Source: Nitriliruptor sp040882055
GTDB lineage: Bacteria > Actinomycetota > Nitriliruptoria > Nitriliruptorales > Nitriliruptoraceae
Direction of reading: 5' to 3'
Assembly: GCA_040882055.1 (NCBI GenBank)
Contig: JBBECA010000082.1
Coordinates: 1 to 64,000 of the forward strand
Length of the DNA stretch: 64,000 bases
The first letter of the stretch is position 1. Each line of letters opens with the position of its first letter. Below the pieces are notes generated by a model, which worked only from the letters and a program-made list of their open reading frames with translations, had not been told where the DNA came from and ran no database searches. The translations under genes and the position numbers were made by a program. Below, in pieces: positions 40,704-49,194 of the stretch.

Positions 40704-41219
40704 GTGCTGGAGTGGTTCCGTGAGTTCGGTGCCGCCGTGCCCGACGCGCTGCGTGCGCTGTACTACTTCGGGGATCCCGCAGGCGGCGGTCAGGGCTGGG
40801 TCGGCGCGGCCATCATGCTGCTGTGGCTCGGCCCGCTGATGGCCCTCCCGCTCTACCTCGCCAAGGTGACCTACGGCAAGCGTGAGTGGTTCTCGGCCAC
40901 GATGGGTGTCATGGGCGCCTCGACCTTCATCTGGTGGGTCCACGGCGTGCTGCCTCACGCCTGGATCCAGTTCGTGGAGGCCAACGAGACCGTCCTGGCC
41001 GGGGCGATCATCCCCGAGACCGCCGGCTTCGACATCTCCGAGGACTACCGGCTGCAGATCGCGTCGAACCTCTACGGCGTCATCGCGGACTCCGTGGTGG
41101 CCGTGCTGATGATCGGCGGGATCGTGCTGACCCTGCTGCTCTTCCTCAAGGTCCAGAAGCAGTTCCCGAAGTCGCTCGCCGCCGGCGAGGTCAAGCCGGA
41201 GGCCGGCGGTTACAAGTGA
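40704..41219 (+). CDS. Membrane protein of unknown function, first gene of the bc operon
   Basis: 171 residues with three predicted membrane helices: about 33-56 (GAAIMLLWLGPLMALPLYLAK), 66-85 (TMGVMGASTFIWWVHGVL) and 125-148 (SVVAVLMIGGIVLTLLLFLKV). The loop between helices 2 and 3 is short and polar. No cofactor-binding motif is evident. I do not recognise the family. Its place before the ferredoxin and cytochrome b, in the same operon with a strong GAGGAGAGG ribosome-binding site, suggests an accessory subunit or assembly factor of the quinol-cytochrome c reductase. Confidence 0.75.
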   Translation: MLEWFREFGAAVPDALRALYYFGDPAGGGQGWVGAAIMLLWLGPLMALPLYLAKVTYGKREWFSATMGVMGASTFIWWVHGVLPHAWIQFVEANETVLAGAIIPETAGFDISEDYRLQIASNLYGVIADSVVAVLMIGGIVLTLLLFLKVQKQFPKSLAAGEVKPEAGGYK

Positions 41220-41282
41220 CCCCCAGCACCATCCCCAGCACCACCGAGAGACACCGACCGACGCACGGGAAGGAGGGACGAC

Positions 41283-41627
41283 GTGGGCAAGACCGACAAG
41301 GGTGAGCACCCGCTGATGTTCGACGACTACGTCGTCCAGCAGGTCGACGCGCAGTGGCTGCAGGAGCGCGTCAAGCCGAAGCGTCACATCGGGCTCACCG
41401 CCGAACTCTGCATCCTGTGCCGCGCCTGCGAGGACGTCTGTCCCTGGGAGTGCATCTTCATGATGTCGCCGGGGATCATCCAGGACGCTGACAACCCGGA
41501 GCTCGTGACCCTCGCGGCCCAGTCCCACGCGGTGTTCATCATCGACGACAACGAGTGCACGCGCTGCGCCATCTGCGTGGAGCGCTGCCCCTCCGACGCG
41601 CTGTGGCTCGGGCGTACCGACAACTAG
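41283..41627 (+). CDS. 2x[4Fe-4S] ferredoxin-type protein
   Basis: 114 residues with two clusters of ligands: Cys43, 46, 49, 53-Pro and Cys92, 95, 98, 102-Pro, each CxxCxxCxxxCP, with an extra Cys57. The 38-residue spacing and the VVQQVDAQWLQERVKPKRHIGLTAELCILC start recall NuoI-like subunits rather than free clostridial ferredoxins. It lies between an unknown membrane protein and cytochrome b, so it may be a peripheral electron-transfer subunit of this complex. GGGAAGGAGGGA precedes the GTG. Confidence 0.85.
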   Translation: MGKTDKGEHPLMFDDYVVQQVDAQWLQERVKPKRHIGLTAELCILCRACEDVCPWECIFMMSPGIIQDADNPELVTLAAQSHAVFIIDDNECTRCAICVERCPSDALWLGRTDN

Positions 41628-41638
41628 GAGCAGGACGA

Positions 41639-42415
41639 GTGGCGAAGCGACCGAGCTTGCCGAGCTGGGGCGAGACGAAGACGAACGTCCAGGACAACGT
41701 GATCTGGAAGTCGATCTTCCGCCCGGGGTCGATCTACCGCAAGGGCTACCGCGACACGTCGCGGGACCGCGCCCTCGCGGCGATGAACAACGTCCTCTAC
41801 CACCTGCACCCGGTGAAGGTGAAGCGCCACGGTCTCAAGCTGACCTACACCTACTGCTTGGGCGGCCTGAGCTTCTTCCTGTTCATCCTGCTGACCATCA
41901 CCGGCATCTTCCTGATGTTCTTCTACACCCCGGCCGCCGGTGCCGGCACCGAGCTCGCCTACCTCAACATGCGCGAGCTGTCGGCGTCGGTCACCTTCGG
42001 CAACCTGGTGCGCAACATGCACCGGTGGGGTGCCCACGCCATGGTCTTCACCGTCTTCCTGCACATGGCGCGGGTCTTCTACCACGGTGCCTACAAGCCG
42101 CCGCGTGAGTTCAACTGGGTCGTCGGCGTGATCCTGCTGCTGCTGACGCTGCTGCTGAGCTTCACCGGCTACCTGCTGCCGTGGGACCAGCTCGCGCTCT
42201 GGGCCGTCACCGTCGGGACCAACATGATGGGCTACACGCCGGTCTTCGGTGACCAGGTGCAGTTCGTCCTCCTCGGTGGCGTCTCGATCGGACCGGCGAC
42301 CCTGTTGCGCTGGTACGTGCTGCACGTCCTGTTCATCCCGTTCGTGACGGTCATCTTCCTCGCGGTCCACTTCTGGCGGATCCGCAAGGACGGCGGCATC
42401 TCCGGTCCCCTGTGA
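41639..42415 (+). CDS. qcrB: Cytochrome b, N-terminal (b6-type) subunit with haem ci cysteine
   Basis: 258 residues, four-helix cytochrome b6-like. Haem ligands are His128/His142 in helix B and His229/His244 in helix D; the spacings of 13 and 14 intervening residues are those of b6-type proteins. Cys73 in YCLGGLSFFLF matches the cysteine of b6 and Bacillus QcrB that covalently holds an extra c-type haem (ci). KPPREFNWVVG, TGYLLPWDQLALWAV and the C-terminal IRKDGGISGPL complete the match. The protein makes the quinol-oxidising core with the following subunit IV. The GTG at 41639 has AGGAGCAGG upstream. Confidence 0.92.
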   Translation: MAKRPSLPSWGETKTNVQDNVIWKSIFRPGSIYRKGYRDTSRDRALAAMNNVLYHLHPVKVKRHGLKLTYTYCLGGLSFFLFILLTITGIFLMFFYTPAAGAGTELAYLNMRELSASVTFGNLVRNMHRWGAHAMVFTVFLHMARVFYHGAYKPPREFNWVVGVILLLLTLLLSFTGYLLPWDQLALWAVTVGTNMMGYTPVFGDQVQFVLLGGVSIGPATLLRWYVLHVLFIPFVTVIFLAVHFWRIRKDGGISGPL

Positions 42416-42473
42416 GCCACCGCCGGACACCGGGCCCGCGGGCCCGAACCGTGGGTGAGGAGAGGTAGAGCAC

Positions 42474-43310
42474 ATGTCGGAAGAGGTCCAGATGGATCAG
42501 GCGGTCTACGACCGTCTGACCGCCGACGGCATGTCCGAGCGCATGGCTCGCGCCAAGGCCAAGGCCGCGAGCGTCCGCGCAGCCAAGATCGCCGAGGGCC
42601 AGAGCCTCGGGCCGAAGTCGGTCGAGGAGAACAACAAGGCGCTCGAGGCCTTCCGCGAGAAGCAGGGGGGTGGCGGCGGCGTCGCCACCAAGCAGGCCGC
42701 GCCCGCCGAGTCCGGCGGTGGCGGGCGGCTCACGCCCGAGGAACGCGCCGCCCGTGTGGCTGCCTCGCTCGGCAACGGCAACGGCTCCGGATCGATCGGT
42801 GTCCCGGCCGCCAGCGGCCACACCCACCGCATGCTCGCCCTCGTCCCGCCGGCGGGCATCCAGCAGGTCCAGTCCAAGCAGATGGACAAGGTCTACACCT
42901 GGCCGCACCTGCTGCTGGTCGAGTTCGTCGCGCTCCTGGCGATGGGCTCGCTGCTGCTGATCGTCTCGTTCTTCCTCGACGCGCCGCTCGGGTCGCTGGC
43001 CAACCCCAACGAGGTGCCGGGCATCAACAAGGCCCCCTGGTACTTCATGGGCCTGCAGGAGCTGCTGCGCTACTTCCACCCCATGATCGCGGGGGTCACG
43101 CTGCCGGGCGTCTTCCTCGTCGGGCTGATGGCGGCGCCGTACGTCGACAAGAACCCCTCGGCCCGGCCCGAGAACCGCAAGGTCGCCAACCTGGCGTTCA
43201 CCTTCTTCATGGCCTTCTGGGGGATCCTCGTCATCATCGGGTCGTTCCTCCGCGGGGCCGGCTACGAGTGGGCGTGGCCCTTCACCCAGGGCCTCGGCTT
43301 CACGCTCTGA
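42474..43310 (+). CDS. Cytochrome b, C-terminal subunit (subunit IV-like) with soluble N-terminal extension
   Basis: 278 residues. The first 140 are hydrophilic, Ala/Lys/Glu-rich and then Gly-rich (KAKAASVRAAK, GGGGRLTPEERAARVAASLG), an extension not found in chloroplast subunit IV. Three membrane helices follow: about 146-167, 190-215 and 233-258. The Qo-site motif is NKAPWYFMGLQELLRYFHP, the KAPWYF form used in place of PEWY by Gram-positive complexes. It completes the cytochrome b begun in the preceding gene. The ATG has GAGGAGAGG upstream. Confidence 0.9.
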   Translation: MSEEVQMDQAVYDRLTADGMSERMARAKAKAASVRAAKIAEGQSLGPKSVEENNKALEAFREKQGGGGGVATKQAAPAESGGGGRLTPEERAARVAASLGNGNGSGSIGVPAASGHTHRMLALVPPAGIQQVQSKQMDKVYTWPHLLLVEFVALLAMGSLLLIVSFFLDAPLGSLANPNEVPGINKAPWYFMGLQELLRYFHPMIAGVTLPGVFLVGLMAAPYVDKNPSARPENRKVANLAFTFFMAFWGILVIIGSFLRGAGYEWAWPFTQGLGFTL

Positions 43311-43365
43311 GCAGCTTCCACCTCACTCCACGAGGCGCCGCAGCGGCGCCGGAGGAGCACCTGAC

Positions 43366-43983
43366 ATGGCAGACGACGCGAAGAAGGGCGGCAGCCGCCT
43401 CGACCTGCCCAGGGTCGAGCGTCGGGCCTTCCTGCGCTACGGCATGTTCGGCGCGGTGAGCGCGGGGCTCGGCGGCTTCGGCTTGGCATCCCTCGGCTTC
43501 CTCTACCCGCGTCCCGGTGACGAGCTCACCGGTGAGGTGCCGCTCGAGAGCGCCGAGGTGCTCGCCGAGACCATCGCGGACACCCGCGCCCCCGTTCGGG
43601 TCCCCGACGGCGGGATCTCGATCGTCGCCTGGGACCCCTCCAACGAGGCCGCGATGGAGCTCTACGGCGAGGACCACGCGATCGTGGAGTCCGCCGGTGT
43701 CGGGCTGATGGCGCTCTACAGCCAGCGCTGCGTCCACCTCGGCTGCGCCGTGCCGTGGTGCCAGACCTCCCAGTGGTTCGAGTGCCCCTGCCACGGCTCG
43801 CGTTACAACCGCTGGGGCGAGTACACGGGAGGACCCGCGCCGCGCGGGCTCGACCGCTACTCGTCCTACATCGACGACGCCGGCATGTTCGTCGTCGACC
43901 TGAGCAACCTGATCACCGGTACCGCCCGGACGGCCAACGCGCTGGAACAGCCCCAGGAGGGGCCGAACTGCGTCGACGCCTGA
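43366..43983 (+). CDS. qcrA: Rieske iron-sulfur protein
   Basis: 205 residues. RVERRAFLRYGMFGAVSAGLGG at 16-37 is a Tat-like signal-anchor. Cluster ligands are Cys122 and His124 (RCVHLGC) and Cys140 and His143 (CPCHGS), with Cys127 and Cys142 for the disulfide; this is a high-potential-type Rieske centre outside the membrane. It carries electrons from quinol at the Qo site to the cytochrome c subunit. A small GGCGCC/GGCGCC hairpin lies upstream at 43334-43350, with GGAGGAG before the ATG. Confidence 0.95.
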   Translation: MADDAKKGGSRLDLPRVERRAFLRYGMFGAVSAGLGGFGLASLGFLYPRPGDELTGEVPLESAEVLAETIADTRAPVRVPDGGISIVAWDPSNEAAMELYGEDHAIVESAGVGLMALYSQRCVHLGCAVPWCQTSQWFECPCHGSRYNRWGEYTGGPAPRGLDRYSSYIDDAGMFVVDLSNLITGTARTANALEQPQEGPNCVDA

Positions 43984-44011
43984 GCTGCGTCCTGCGAGGG
44001 GAAGCACCGAC

Positions 44012-44992
44012 ATGACCAACCTGTTCGTCGCCGTCGAGAGCGGTGGCAGCGGCGCAGCCGTCCCGATCATCCTGCTGGTGGTCGCGCTGATCGGCTTCGC
44101 GGTCGCCTACTTCGTCGTGGGCCCCGGCAAGAACCGCCAGGGTCCGAAGCGGCACGGTGACATCCCGCTCGCCATGCGCCCCTACCACTCCGACGAGGAG
44201 CTCGAGACCACGGGGATGGAGCGCGCGATGGCCTGGGGGGTCGCGTTCGCGGTCTTCTCGGCGCTGTTCCTGCCGCTCTACTGGGTCATCGAGCCCAACC
44301 GCATCGAGGAGCGCAACGAGGACTTCTACCAGCAGGACGTCGCGGCTGGTCGCCAGCTGTTCCAGGACGCCTGCGCCTCGTGCCACGGGGTCAACCTCGA
44401 GGGCGGATCGGCCCCGAACCCGAACCCCGAGATCGCTGCGCCGTGGCCGGCCCCGACGCTCAACAACATCGTGGCCCGCTACGAGGACTCCGAGGTCGTC
44501 GAGGACGTCTACGAGTTCATCATGATGACCATCGAGAACGGCCGCGCCGGCACGCCGATGCCCGCGTTCAGCGTCGGTGCGGGTGGTCAGTACTCGGACA
44601 ACCAGCTCAACCAGGTCGCCGCCTACATCCTGTCGGTGCAGACCGGCGAGGTGGAAGAGGTCGACGCGCAGGCGTTCGTCGGTCGCTCCGGTGAGGAGCT
44701 GTTCGCCGACAACTGCGCCCGCTGCCACGGTCTCGAGGGCCAGGGCGTGGTCGGTCCGACGCTGCTCAACCTCTTCGAGCGCTACGGCGGCGATCCCGAC
44801 GAGGCTCGCGCCGTCGCCCGACAGGCCATCGTCCAGGGCCGCAACGTCCCCGGGCAGGCGCCGATGCCTCCCTTCCGCCAGGTGCTCTCCGACGACGCGA
44901 TCGAGTCGGTCATCGACCACATCGAGTCGTTCCAGACCACGGGCGGACCCCGCTACGGCCAGATCGGTGGCCCCGCAGGAGACGACCAGTGA
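44012..44992 (+). CDS. qcrC: Membrane-anchored dihaem cytochrome c
   Basis: 326 residues. Two membrane helices (about 16-36 and 72-93) are joined by a basic cytosolic loop. Two cytochrome c domains lie outside: CASCH with Cys121, Cys124, His125, and CARCH with Cys235, Cys238, His239. Downstream methionines (TPMPAF, APMPPF) are candidate sixth ligands. Actinobacterial QcrC also carries two haems, allowing direct transfer to the oxidase, but the two N-terminal helices differ from the single C-terminal anchor of mycobacteria. The stop overlaps the next gene as GTGA. Confidence 0.9.
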   Translation: MTNLFVAVESGGSGAAVPIILLVVALIGFAVAYFVVGPGKNRQGPKRHGDIPLAMRPYHSDEELETTGMERAMAWGVAFAVFSALFLPLYWVIEPNRIEERNEDFYQQDVAAGRQLFQDACASCHGVNLEGGSAPNPNPEIAAPWPAPTLNNIVARYEDSEVVEDVYEFIMMTIENGRAGTPMPAFSVGAGGQYSDNQLNQVAAYILSVQTGEVEEVDAQAFVGRSGEELFADNCARCHGLEGQGVVGPTLLNLFERYGGDPDEARAVARQAIVQGRNVPGQAPMPPFRQVLSDDAIESVIDHIESFQTTGGPRYGQIGGPAGDDQ

Positions 44993-45954
44993 GCCAGACC
45001 CTCTTCCTCGCGGTCGAGAACGTCATCCCGGCCGACCACCCGGCCTCGATCCTCGCCATCCCGCTCGGCCTGCTGTTCTTCGGCGGCTCGGTGATCATGT
45101 TGCTGTGGTCGAACTACGGCCTGAAGAAGGCCACCGCCATGTACGGCACGGCGTTCTTCGGCTTCGGGCTGTTGCTCGGCATCTTCTTCTGGTTCGGCGG
45201 CCCCGGCATCCCGCCGTCGCTCGGCATCACCCACCTGCCCGGGCAGACGACCAGCCACTACGACCCGGTCTGGTACGGGTTCGAGGCCGGCTCCGAGCGC
45301 GCCGAGCTGTTCCCCGCCACCAACGATCCCGACTCGTTCGAGACCGTCGTCGAGTTCGTCGACCGCGAGGACCTCAGCGAGGACCGGCTCAACTCCGATC
45401 CCCGGTACGCGTCCGCTGTCGGCAACATCGGCCAGGCCAGCGACGTGATGGCCAGCCAGTACCTCCCCGTCGACGAGAACGGCGTGGCGCAGATCGGCGC
45501 CGAGCGGCGCGCGGCGCTCGAGGAGGAGGTCGCGGCGCTCGAGGAGGAGACGCCGGAGCTCCAGGGCGACAACGTCGGGCGCGCGCCGACCTTCTACACC
45601 CAGCAGGCGATCGGCGAGCCCCGGGTCACCGAGGACCAGGGCGTCCAGGTCGTCACCCAGCGCTTCCGCACCCTCGCCAACTACGTCGACCGCGAGACCG
45701 GCGTCCCGATCCTCCCCGAAGCGGAGAACGAGGACGAGACCCCGATGGGCTGGCCCGTCGGCGAGGAGACCGACTGGTTCGCGTTCCAGGACCCGGGTGC
45801 CGAGTGGTTCCCCTCGATGCTCTGGACGGTCGTCTCCGCCCTCGGGTTCGCGGGGAGCCTGTTCTGGCTCGACCGGCTCGAGCTCGTCGACAAGCGCCGC
45901 GAGCTCGAACGGGTCGAGGAACCCGAGGACCTCGCGGTACCGATCGCGCAGTGA
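44989..45954 (+). CDS. Membrane protein of unknown function, last gene of the bc operon
   Basis: 321 residues. Two helices at the N-terminus (about 18-42 and 48-70, SILAIPLGLLFFGGSVIMLLW and FFGFGLLLGIFFWFGG), a large extracytoplasmic domain of about 190 residues rich in Glu and Asp, a third helix near 280-300 (MLWTVVSALGFAGSLFWL) and an acidic cytosolic tail. No Cys or haem motif is present, so it is not an electron carrier by itself. It overlaps qcrC by 4 nt, which implies stoichiometric production with the complex. I do not recognise the family. Confidence 0.75.
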   Translation: MSQTLFLAVENVIPADHPASILAIPLGLLFFGGSVIMLLWSNYGLKKATAMYGTAFFGFGLLLGIFFWFGGPGIPPSLGITHLPGQTTSHYDPVWYGFEAGSERAELFPATNDPDSFETVVEFVDREDLSEDRLNSDPRYASAVGNIGQASDVMASQYLPVDENGVAQIGAERRAALEEEVAALEEETPELQGDNVGRAPTFYTQQAIGEPRVTEDQGVQVVTQRFRTLANYVDRETGVPILPEAENEDETPMGWPVGEETDWFAFQDPGAEWFPSMLWTVVSALGFAGSLFWLDRLELVDKRRELERVEEPEDLAVPIAQ

Positions 45955-46122
45955 CGGACCACCCGCTGCACGCGCCCGTCCACGTCCGGCGAGTTGGCAC
46001 CTGCGCCGTCCACCGGCACCCTGACCACTCCTCCGACGTGTCGGGCTCGGGTACGCGCTCCGTGCTCCGCGCTCCGCCCCCACCGTGTCCGGCCCGTCGT
46101 CCCCGGCTCGACAGGACCGCGC

Positions 46123-46692
46123 GTGTCCCGCCTGGTCGCTCTGCTCGCCACGCTCGCCCTCGCCACCGCGGCGTGTTCGGGCGGCGCCAGCGCGGCCGAC
46201 TGCGAACGGCTCCCGGGGGTGCGACCTGGGCTCTGCCCGATCGCCGCCGAGGATCGTGAGCCGGCACCCGAACGGGCGGTGCCCGTGCTCGGCGACGAGA
46301 CCGCCGAGCGCAGCGTCGCGGACCTCGCCGGCGCCCCGGCCGTGCTGAACTTCTGGGGCTCGTGGTGCGGGCCGTGCCGCACCGAACAGCCGGAGCTGAA
46401 CCAGGTCGCGGAACGCTTCGAGGGCCGGGTGGGCTTCCTCGGGGTCAACGTGGACGACCCGACCCCGAACGCGCTCGCCTTCGTGCGCGAGTTCGACGTG
46501 CCCTACGGCTCGGTCCACGATCCCGCGGGCAGCTACGCGGCCGCGTTCGGCGGGATCGGCCCGAGCGTGATGCCCTCGACCCTGCTGCTCGACGAACGGG
46601 GCCGTGTCGCGGTGCGGCTGTTCGGCTCCACCGACGAGACCGAGCTGACCGTGCTGCTCGACCTCCTCCTCGAGGAGGGTCAGGGTGGCTGA
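46123..46692 (+). CDS. Thioredoxin-like lipoprotein for cytochrome c maturation (ResA/TlpA type)
   Basis: 189 residues. A lipoprotein signal has lipobox ATAAC with Cys18. The thioredoxin domain carries Cys82 and Cys85 in FWGSWCGPC, LGVNVDDP and the cis-Pro in VMPSTLLLDERG. ResA proteins reduce the CXXCH cysteines of apocytochrome c outside the membrane so that haem can be attached. Two additional Cys (27 and 38) lie in the linker. It is the first gene of a System II set and overlaps ccdA by 8 bp. Confidence 0.9.
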   Translation: MSRLVALLATLALATAACSGGASAADCERLPGVRPGLCPIAAEDREPAPERAVPVLGDETAERSVADLAGAPAVLNFWGSWCGPCRTEQPELNQVAERFEGRVGFLGVNVDDPTPNALAFVREFDVPYGSVHDPAGSYAAAFGGIGPSVMPSTLLLDERGRVAVRLFGSTDETELTVLLDLLLEEGQGG

Positions 46693-47437
46693 ACAGGTGC
46701 AGCTGCTGATCTCGGACGCCAACCTGCTGGTCGCGGCGGCGGTGGCGTTCGCGGCAGGACTGCTGTCGTTCGCCTCGCCCTGCGTGCTGCCCCTCGTCCC
46801 CGGCTACCTGTCGTACATGACGGGCCTGTCCGGCCAGGACCTCGCCACCGGGGGCGCGCGGGCACGGGGTCGGGTCCTCCTCGGATCGGTGCTGTTCGTG
46901 ACCGGGTTCGCGATCCCGTTCGTGATGCTCGGCTTCGCGGCGGGGACGTTGAGCGTCCTCGAGCGCAACACCGGTGCCCGGGTCGTGCTGGGCTTGCTGG
47001 TCGCCGGGCTCGGGCTCGCCATGGCATCGGGCCGCCTGGTGCGCGAAGCGCGGTTCTCCGACACCGCCCCGACCCGGGGGTTGCTGAGCGCCCCGCTGCT
47101 CGGCTTCGTCTTCGGGGTCGGGTGGACCCCCTGCCTCGGCCCGGCGGCGGGCGCCATCCTGACGCTGTCGGCGTCGGTCACCGGCGGCGTCTCGGCCCGA
47201 GGTGCGGTCCTCGGCTTCGTCTACGCCTTCGGTCTCGGGGTGCCGTTCATCCTGTTCGGCGTGCTCTTCCGCCGGATGTCGGGGACGCTCGGGTTCCTGC
47301 GGCGCAACGCCCGCAGCCTGCAGATCGGCGGTGGCCTGTTCATCTCGCTGGTGGGTATCGCCATCGCCACGGGCCTGTGGGACCGGCTCATCTTCCTCCT
47401 GCGCCCCCTGATCACCGGCTTCGAGGCCCCGCTGTGA
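46685..47437 (+). CDS. ccdA: Cytochrome c biogenesis protein CcdA
   Basis: 250 residues, six membrane helices. The redox pair is Cys33 (FASPCVLPLVPGYLSYM) and Cys150 (GVGWTPCLGPAAG), each in the pseudo-symmetric family motif. CcdA passes electrons from cytosolic thioredoxin across the membrane to the ResA-like lipoprotein encoded just upstream. GGAGGGT precedes the GTG start inside the end of the previous gene, and the stop overlaps the resB start. Confidence 0.95.
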   Translation: MAEQVQLLISDANLLVAAAVAFAAGLLSFASPCVLPLVPGYLSYMTGLSGQDLATGGARARGRVLLGSVLFVTGFAIPFVMLGFAAGTLSVLERNTGARVVLGLLVAGLGLAMASGRLVREARFSDTAPTRGLLSAPLLGFVFGVGWTPCLGPAAGAILTLSASVTGGVSARGAVLGFVYAFGLGVPFILFGVLFRRMSGTLGFLRRNARSLQIGGGLFISLVGIAIATGLWDRLIFLLRPLITGFEAPL

Positions 47438-49194
47438 GCCGCACCGACGGGCCCCGGACCGACGGGCCCCGGACCGACGACCCCGCCGGCGGCACGCTCG
47501 AATCCGAGGCGCCCCCGGAGATGAACCCCGCGGTGGGGCCACGTCCCTCGCCGCGGGGTCCGCAGGAGCCGATCCGGTTCGTGTGGGACAGCGTCGTGAT
47601 GGGGTGGCGCTGGCTCGTCCGCATGCGCACGGCCCTCTACCTGCTCGGCGTGCTCGCCATCGAGACGCTCATCGCCACGGTCGTCCCGCAGGCGCCCAAC
47701 GTGGCGACGACGGTCGACGCGTGGCTGGCGGGCACCGAGGGGCCGGGGGCGACGGTGTCGGCCGTGCTCGACACCTTCGGGCTGTTCGACGTCTACGGCT
47801 CGACGCTCTTCCTCGCCACGCTGTTCCTGCTCTACCTCTCACTGACAGCCTGCATGATCCCCCGCGTCCGAGCCTGGGTCCGGCTCGTCCGCCGCTCGGT
47901 CCCGCCGCGCAGCCGCTACCCGGACCGCGCGGAGGTGGCGGTGGCCTTCGCCACCGCTGCCGAGCCCGACGAGGTGCACACCGCAGCGCAGCGGCTGCTC
48001 CGCGACCGTCGCTGGCGCGTCCGCGAGGAGCTCCGCGACGGCGCCGGCCCACCGCAGGTCGCGGCCGAGAAGGGCCTGTGGTCCCGCGAGGGCGGTTCGC
48101 TCCTGTTCCACCTGTCGTTCTACGTGCTGCTCGGCGCCGTGGTCTTCGGCCAGCTGTCGGGTTTCACCGGACAGGTCGGCGTGGTCGAGGGCGAGCCGGG
48201 CTTCTCCGACACCATCTCCCAGTACTGGACCCGGGATCCCGGCCGGCTGTGGGACGAGGGCGACCATGCCGCGTGGACGCTGGCACTCGACGGCTTCGAG
48301 GTGGATTGGGTCCGCGATCCGCTGGCGCCCGGCGCCGGACAGCCGACGACCTTCGCCTCGGACGTCACCGTCACCTCGGCCGACGGCGAGGTGACCGACG
48401 CGCGCATCGAGGGCAACGCCCCCGTGACCTTCGAGGGCATGAAGGTCACCCAGCTCGACTGGGGCTACGCCCCGCTGTTCCAGATCGAGGTCGACGGCGA
48501 GGTCGTGTGGGAGGACTTCGCCATCGCGCGCGCCAGCGGTGACGGCATCCCGCACTTCCGGACCGCCGCCAAGGCGCCCTCCGCCGAGCCGGACGTCGGC
48601 CTCGACGTGTTCCTGTTCCCGTTCGCGCCCGACGGGGAGGATGGTCCGCAGCTGACCGGTGCACCGTGGGCAGAGGCGCCGCTCGCGGTGGTGCGCAGCT
48701 ACCGCGGCGATCTCCAGCTCGGGCGCACCCAGCAGTCGATCTGGCAGCTCGACACCTCGGCGCTCGAACCGGGTGGCGACACCTCCCTGCGGCCCGGCGA
48801 CGAGATCACCTTCGACGACGGCGTGACCGTCCGCTTCGTCGAGCTCCGGCGGTGGGTGGGCTTCCAGGTCTCGAACCGTCCGCAGCTACCGTGGCTGTTG
48901 CTGGCGTCGGCGATGCTGCTCGGTGGCCTGTGGCCGGCGCTGTACGCCTACCGGCGGCGCCTGTGGGTCGCGGCGACCCGGGACGGGACGACGGGCCGTA
49001 CCCTCGTGACCGTCGGTGGCCGCGCCTTCCAGCGGCCGCAGGCGTTCGAGGAGGAGCACGATCGGCTCGTGCGGGACCTCGCCGGCGCGACCGGCGGGCA
49101 GTTGCTCGCGAGCGCCCCGCCACCTCGCGTCACCGCAGCCACCGCACCGTCGCACCATCCGCCCACCGCGCCCGACCCCGGAGCCCGCCCGTGA
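47434..49194 (+). CDS. resB: Cytochrome c biogenesis protein ResB
   Basis: 586 residues. A Pro/Gly-rich N-terminal tail contains a triple RTDGP-like repeat. Membrane helices lie near 65-85 (LYLLGVLAIETLIATVVPQAP), 115-135 and 220-245, a large extracytoplasmic domain follows, and a last helix lies near 485-505 (LPWLLLASAMLLGGLWPALYA). WDSVVMGWRWLVRMRTALYLL and GSTLFLATLFLLYLSLTACMIPR are ResB hallmarks. With CcsA it forms the System II haem-transport and ligation complex. The GTG overlaps the ccdA stop. Confidence 0.93.
   Translation: MSRTDGPRTDGPRTDDPAGGTLESEAPPEMNPAVGPRPSPRGPQEPIRFVWDSVVMGWRWLVRMRTALYLLGVLAIETLIATVVPQAPNVATTVDAWLAGTEGPGATVSAVLDTFGLFDVYGSTLFLATLFLLYLSLTACMIPRVRAWVRLVRRSVPPRSRYPDRAEVAVAFATAAEPDEVHTAAQRLLRDRRWRVREELRDGAGPPQVAAEKGLWSREGGSLLFHLSFYVLLGAVVFGQLSGFTGQVGVVEGEPGFSDTISQYWTRDPGRLWDEGDHAAWTLALDGFEVDWVRDPLAPGAGQPTTFASDVTVTSADGEVTDARIEGNAPVTFEGMKVTQLDWGYAPLFQIEVDGEVVWEDFAIARASGDGIPHFRTAAKAPSAEPDVGLDVFLFPFAPDGEDGPQLTGAPWAEAPLAVVRSYRGDLQLGRTQQSIWQLDTSALEPGGDTSLRPGDEITFDDGVTVRFVELRRWVGFQVSNRPQLPWLLLASAMLLGGLWPALYAYRRRLWVAATRDGTTGRTLVTVGGRAFQRPQAFEEEHDRLVRDLAGATGGQLLASAPPPRVTAATAPSHHPPTAPDPGARP

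Noticed and set aside
43334..43350. GGCGCC-GCAGC-GGCGCC hairpin as a copy of the hemA-hemC repeat
   Set aside because: It shares only the GGCGCC palindrome, which is frequent at this base composition.
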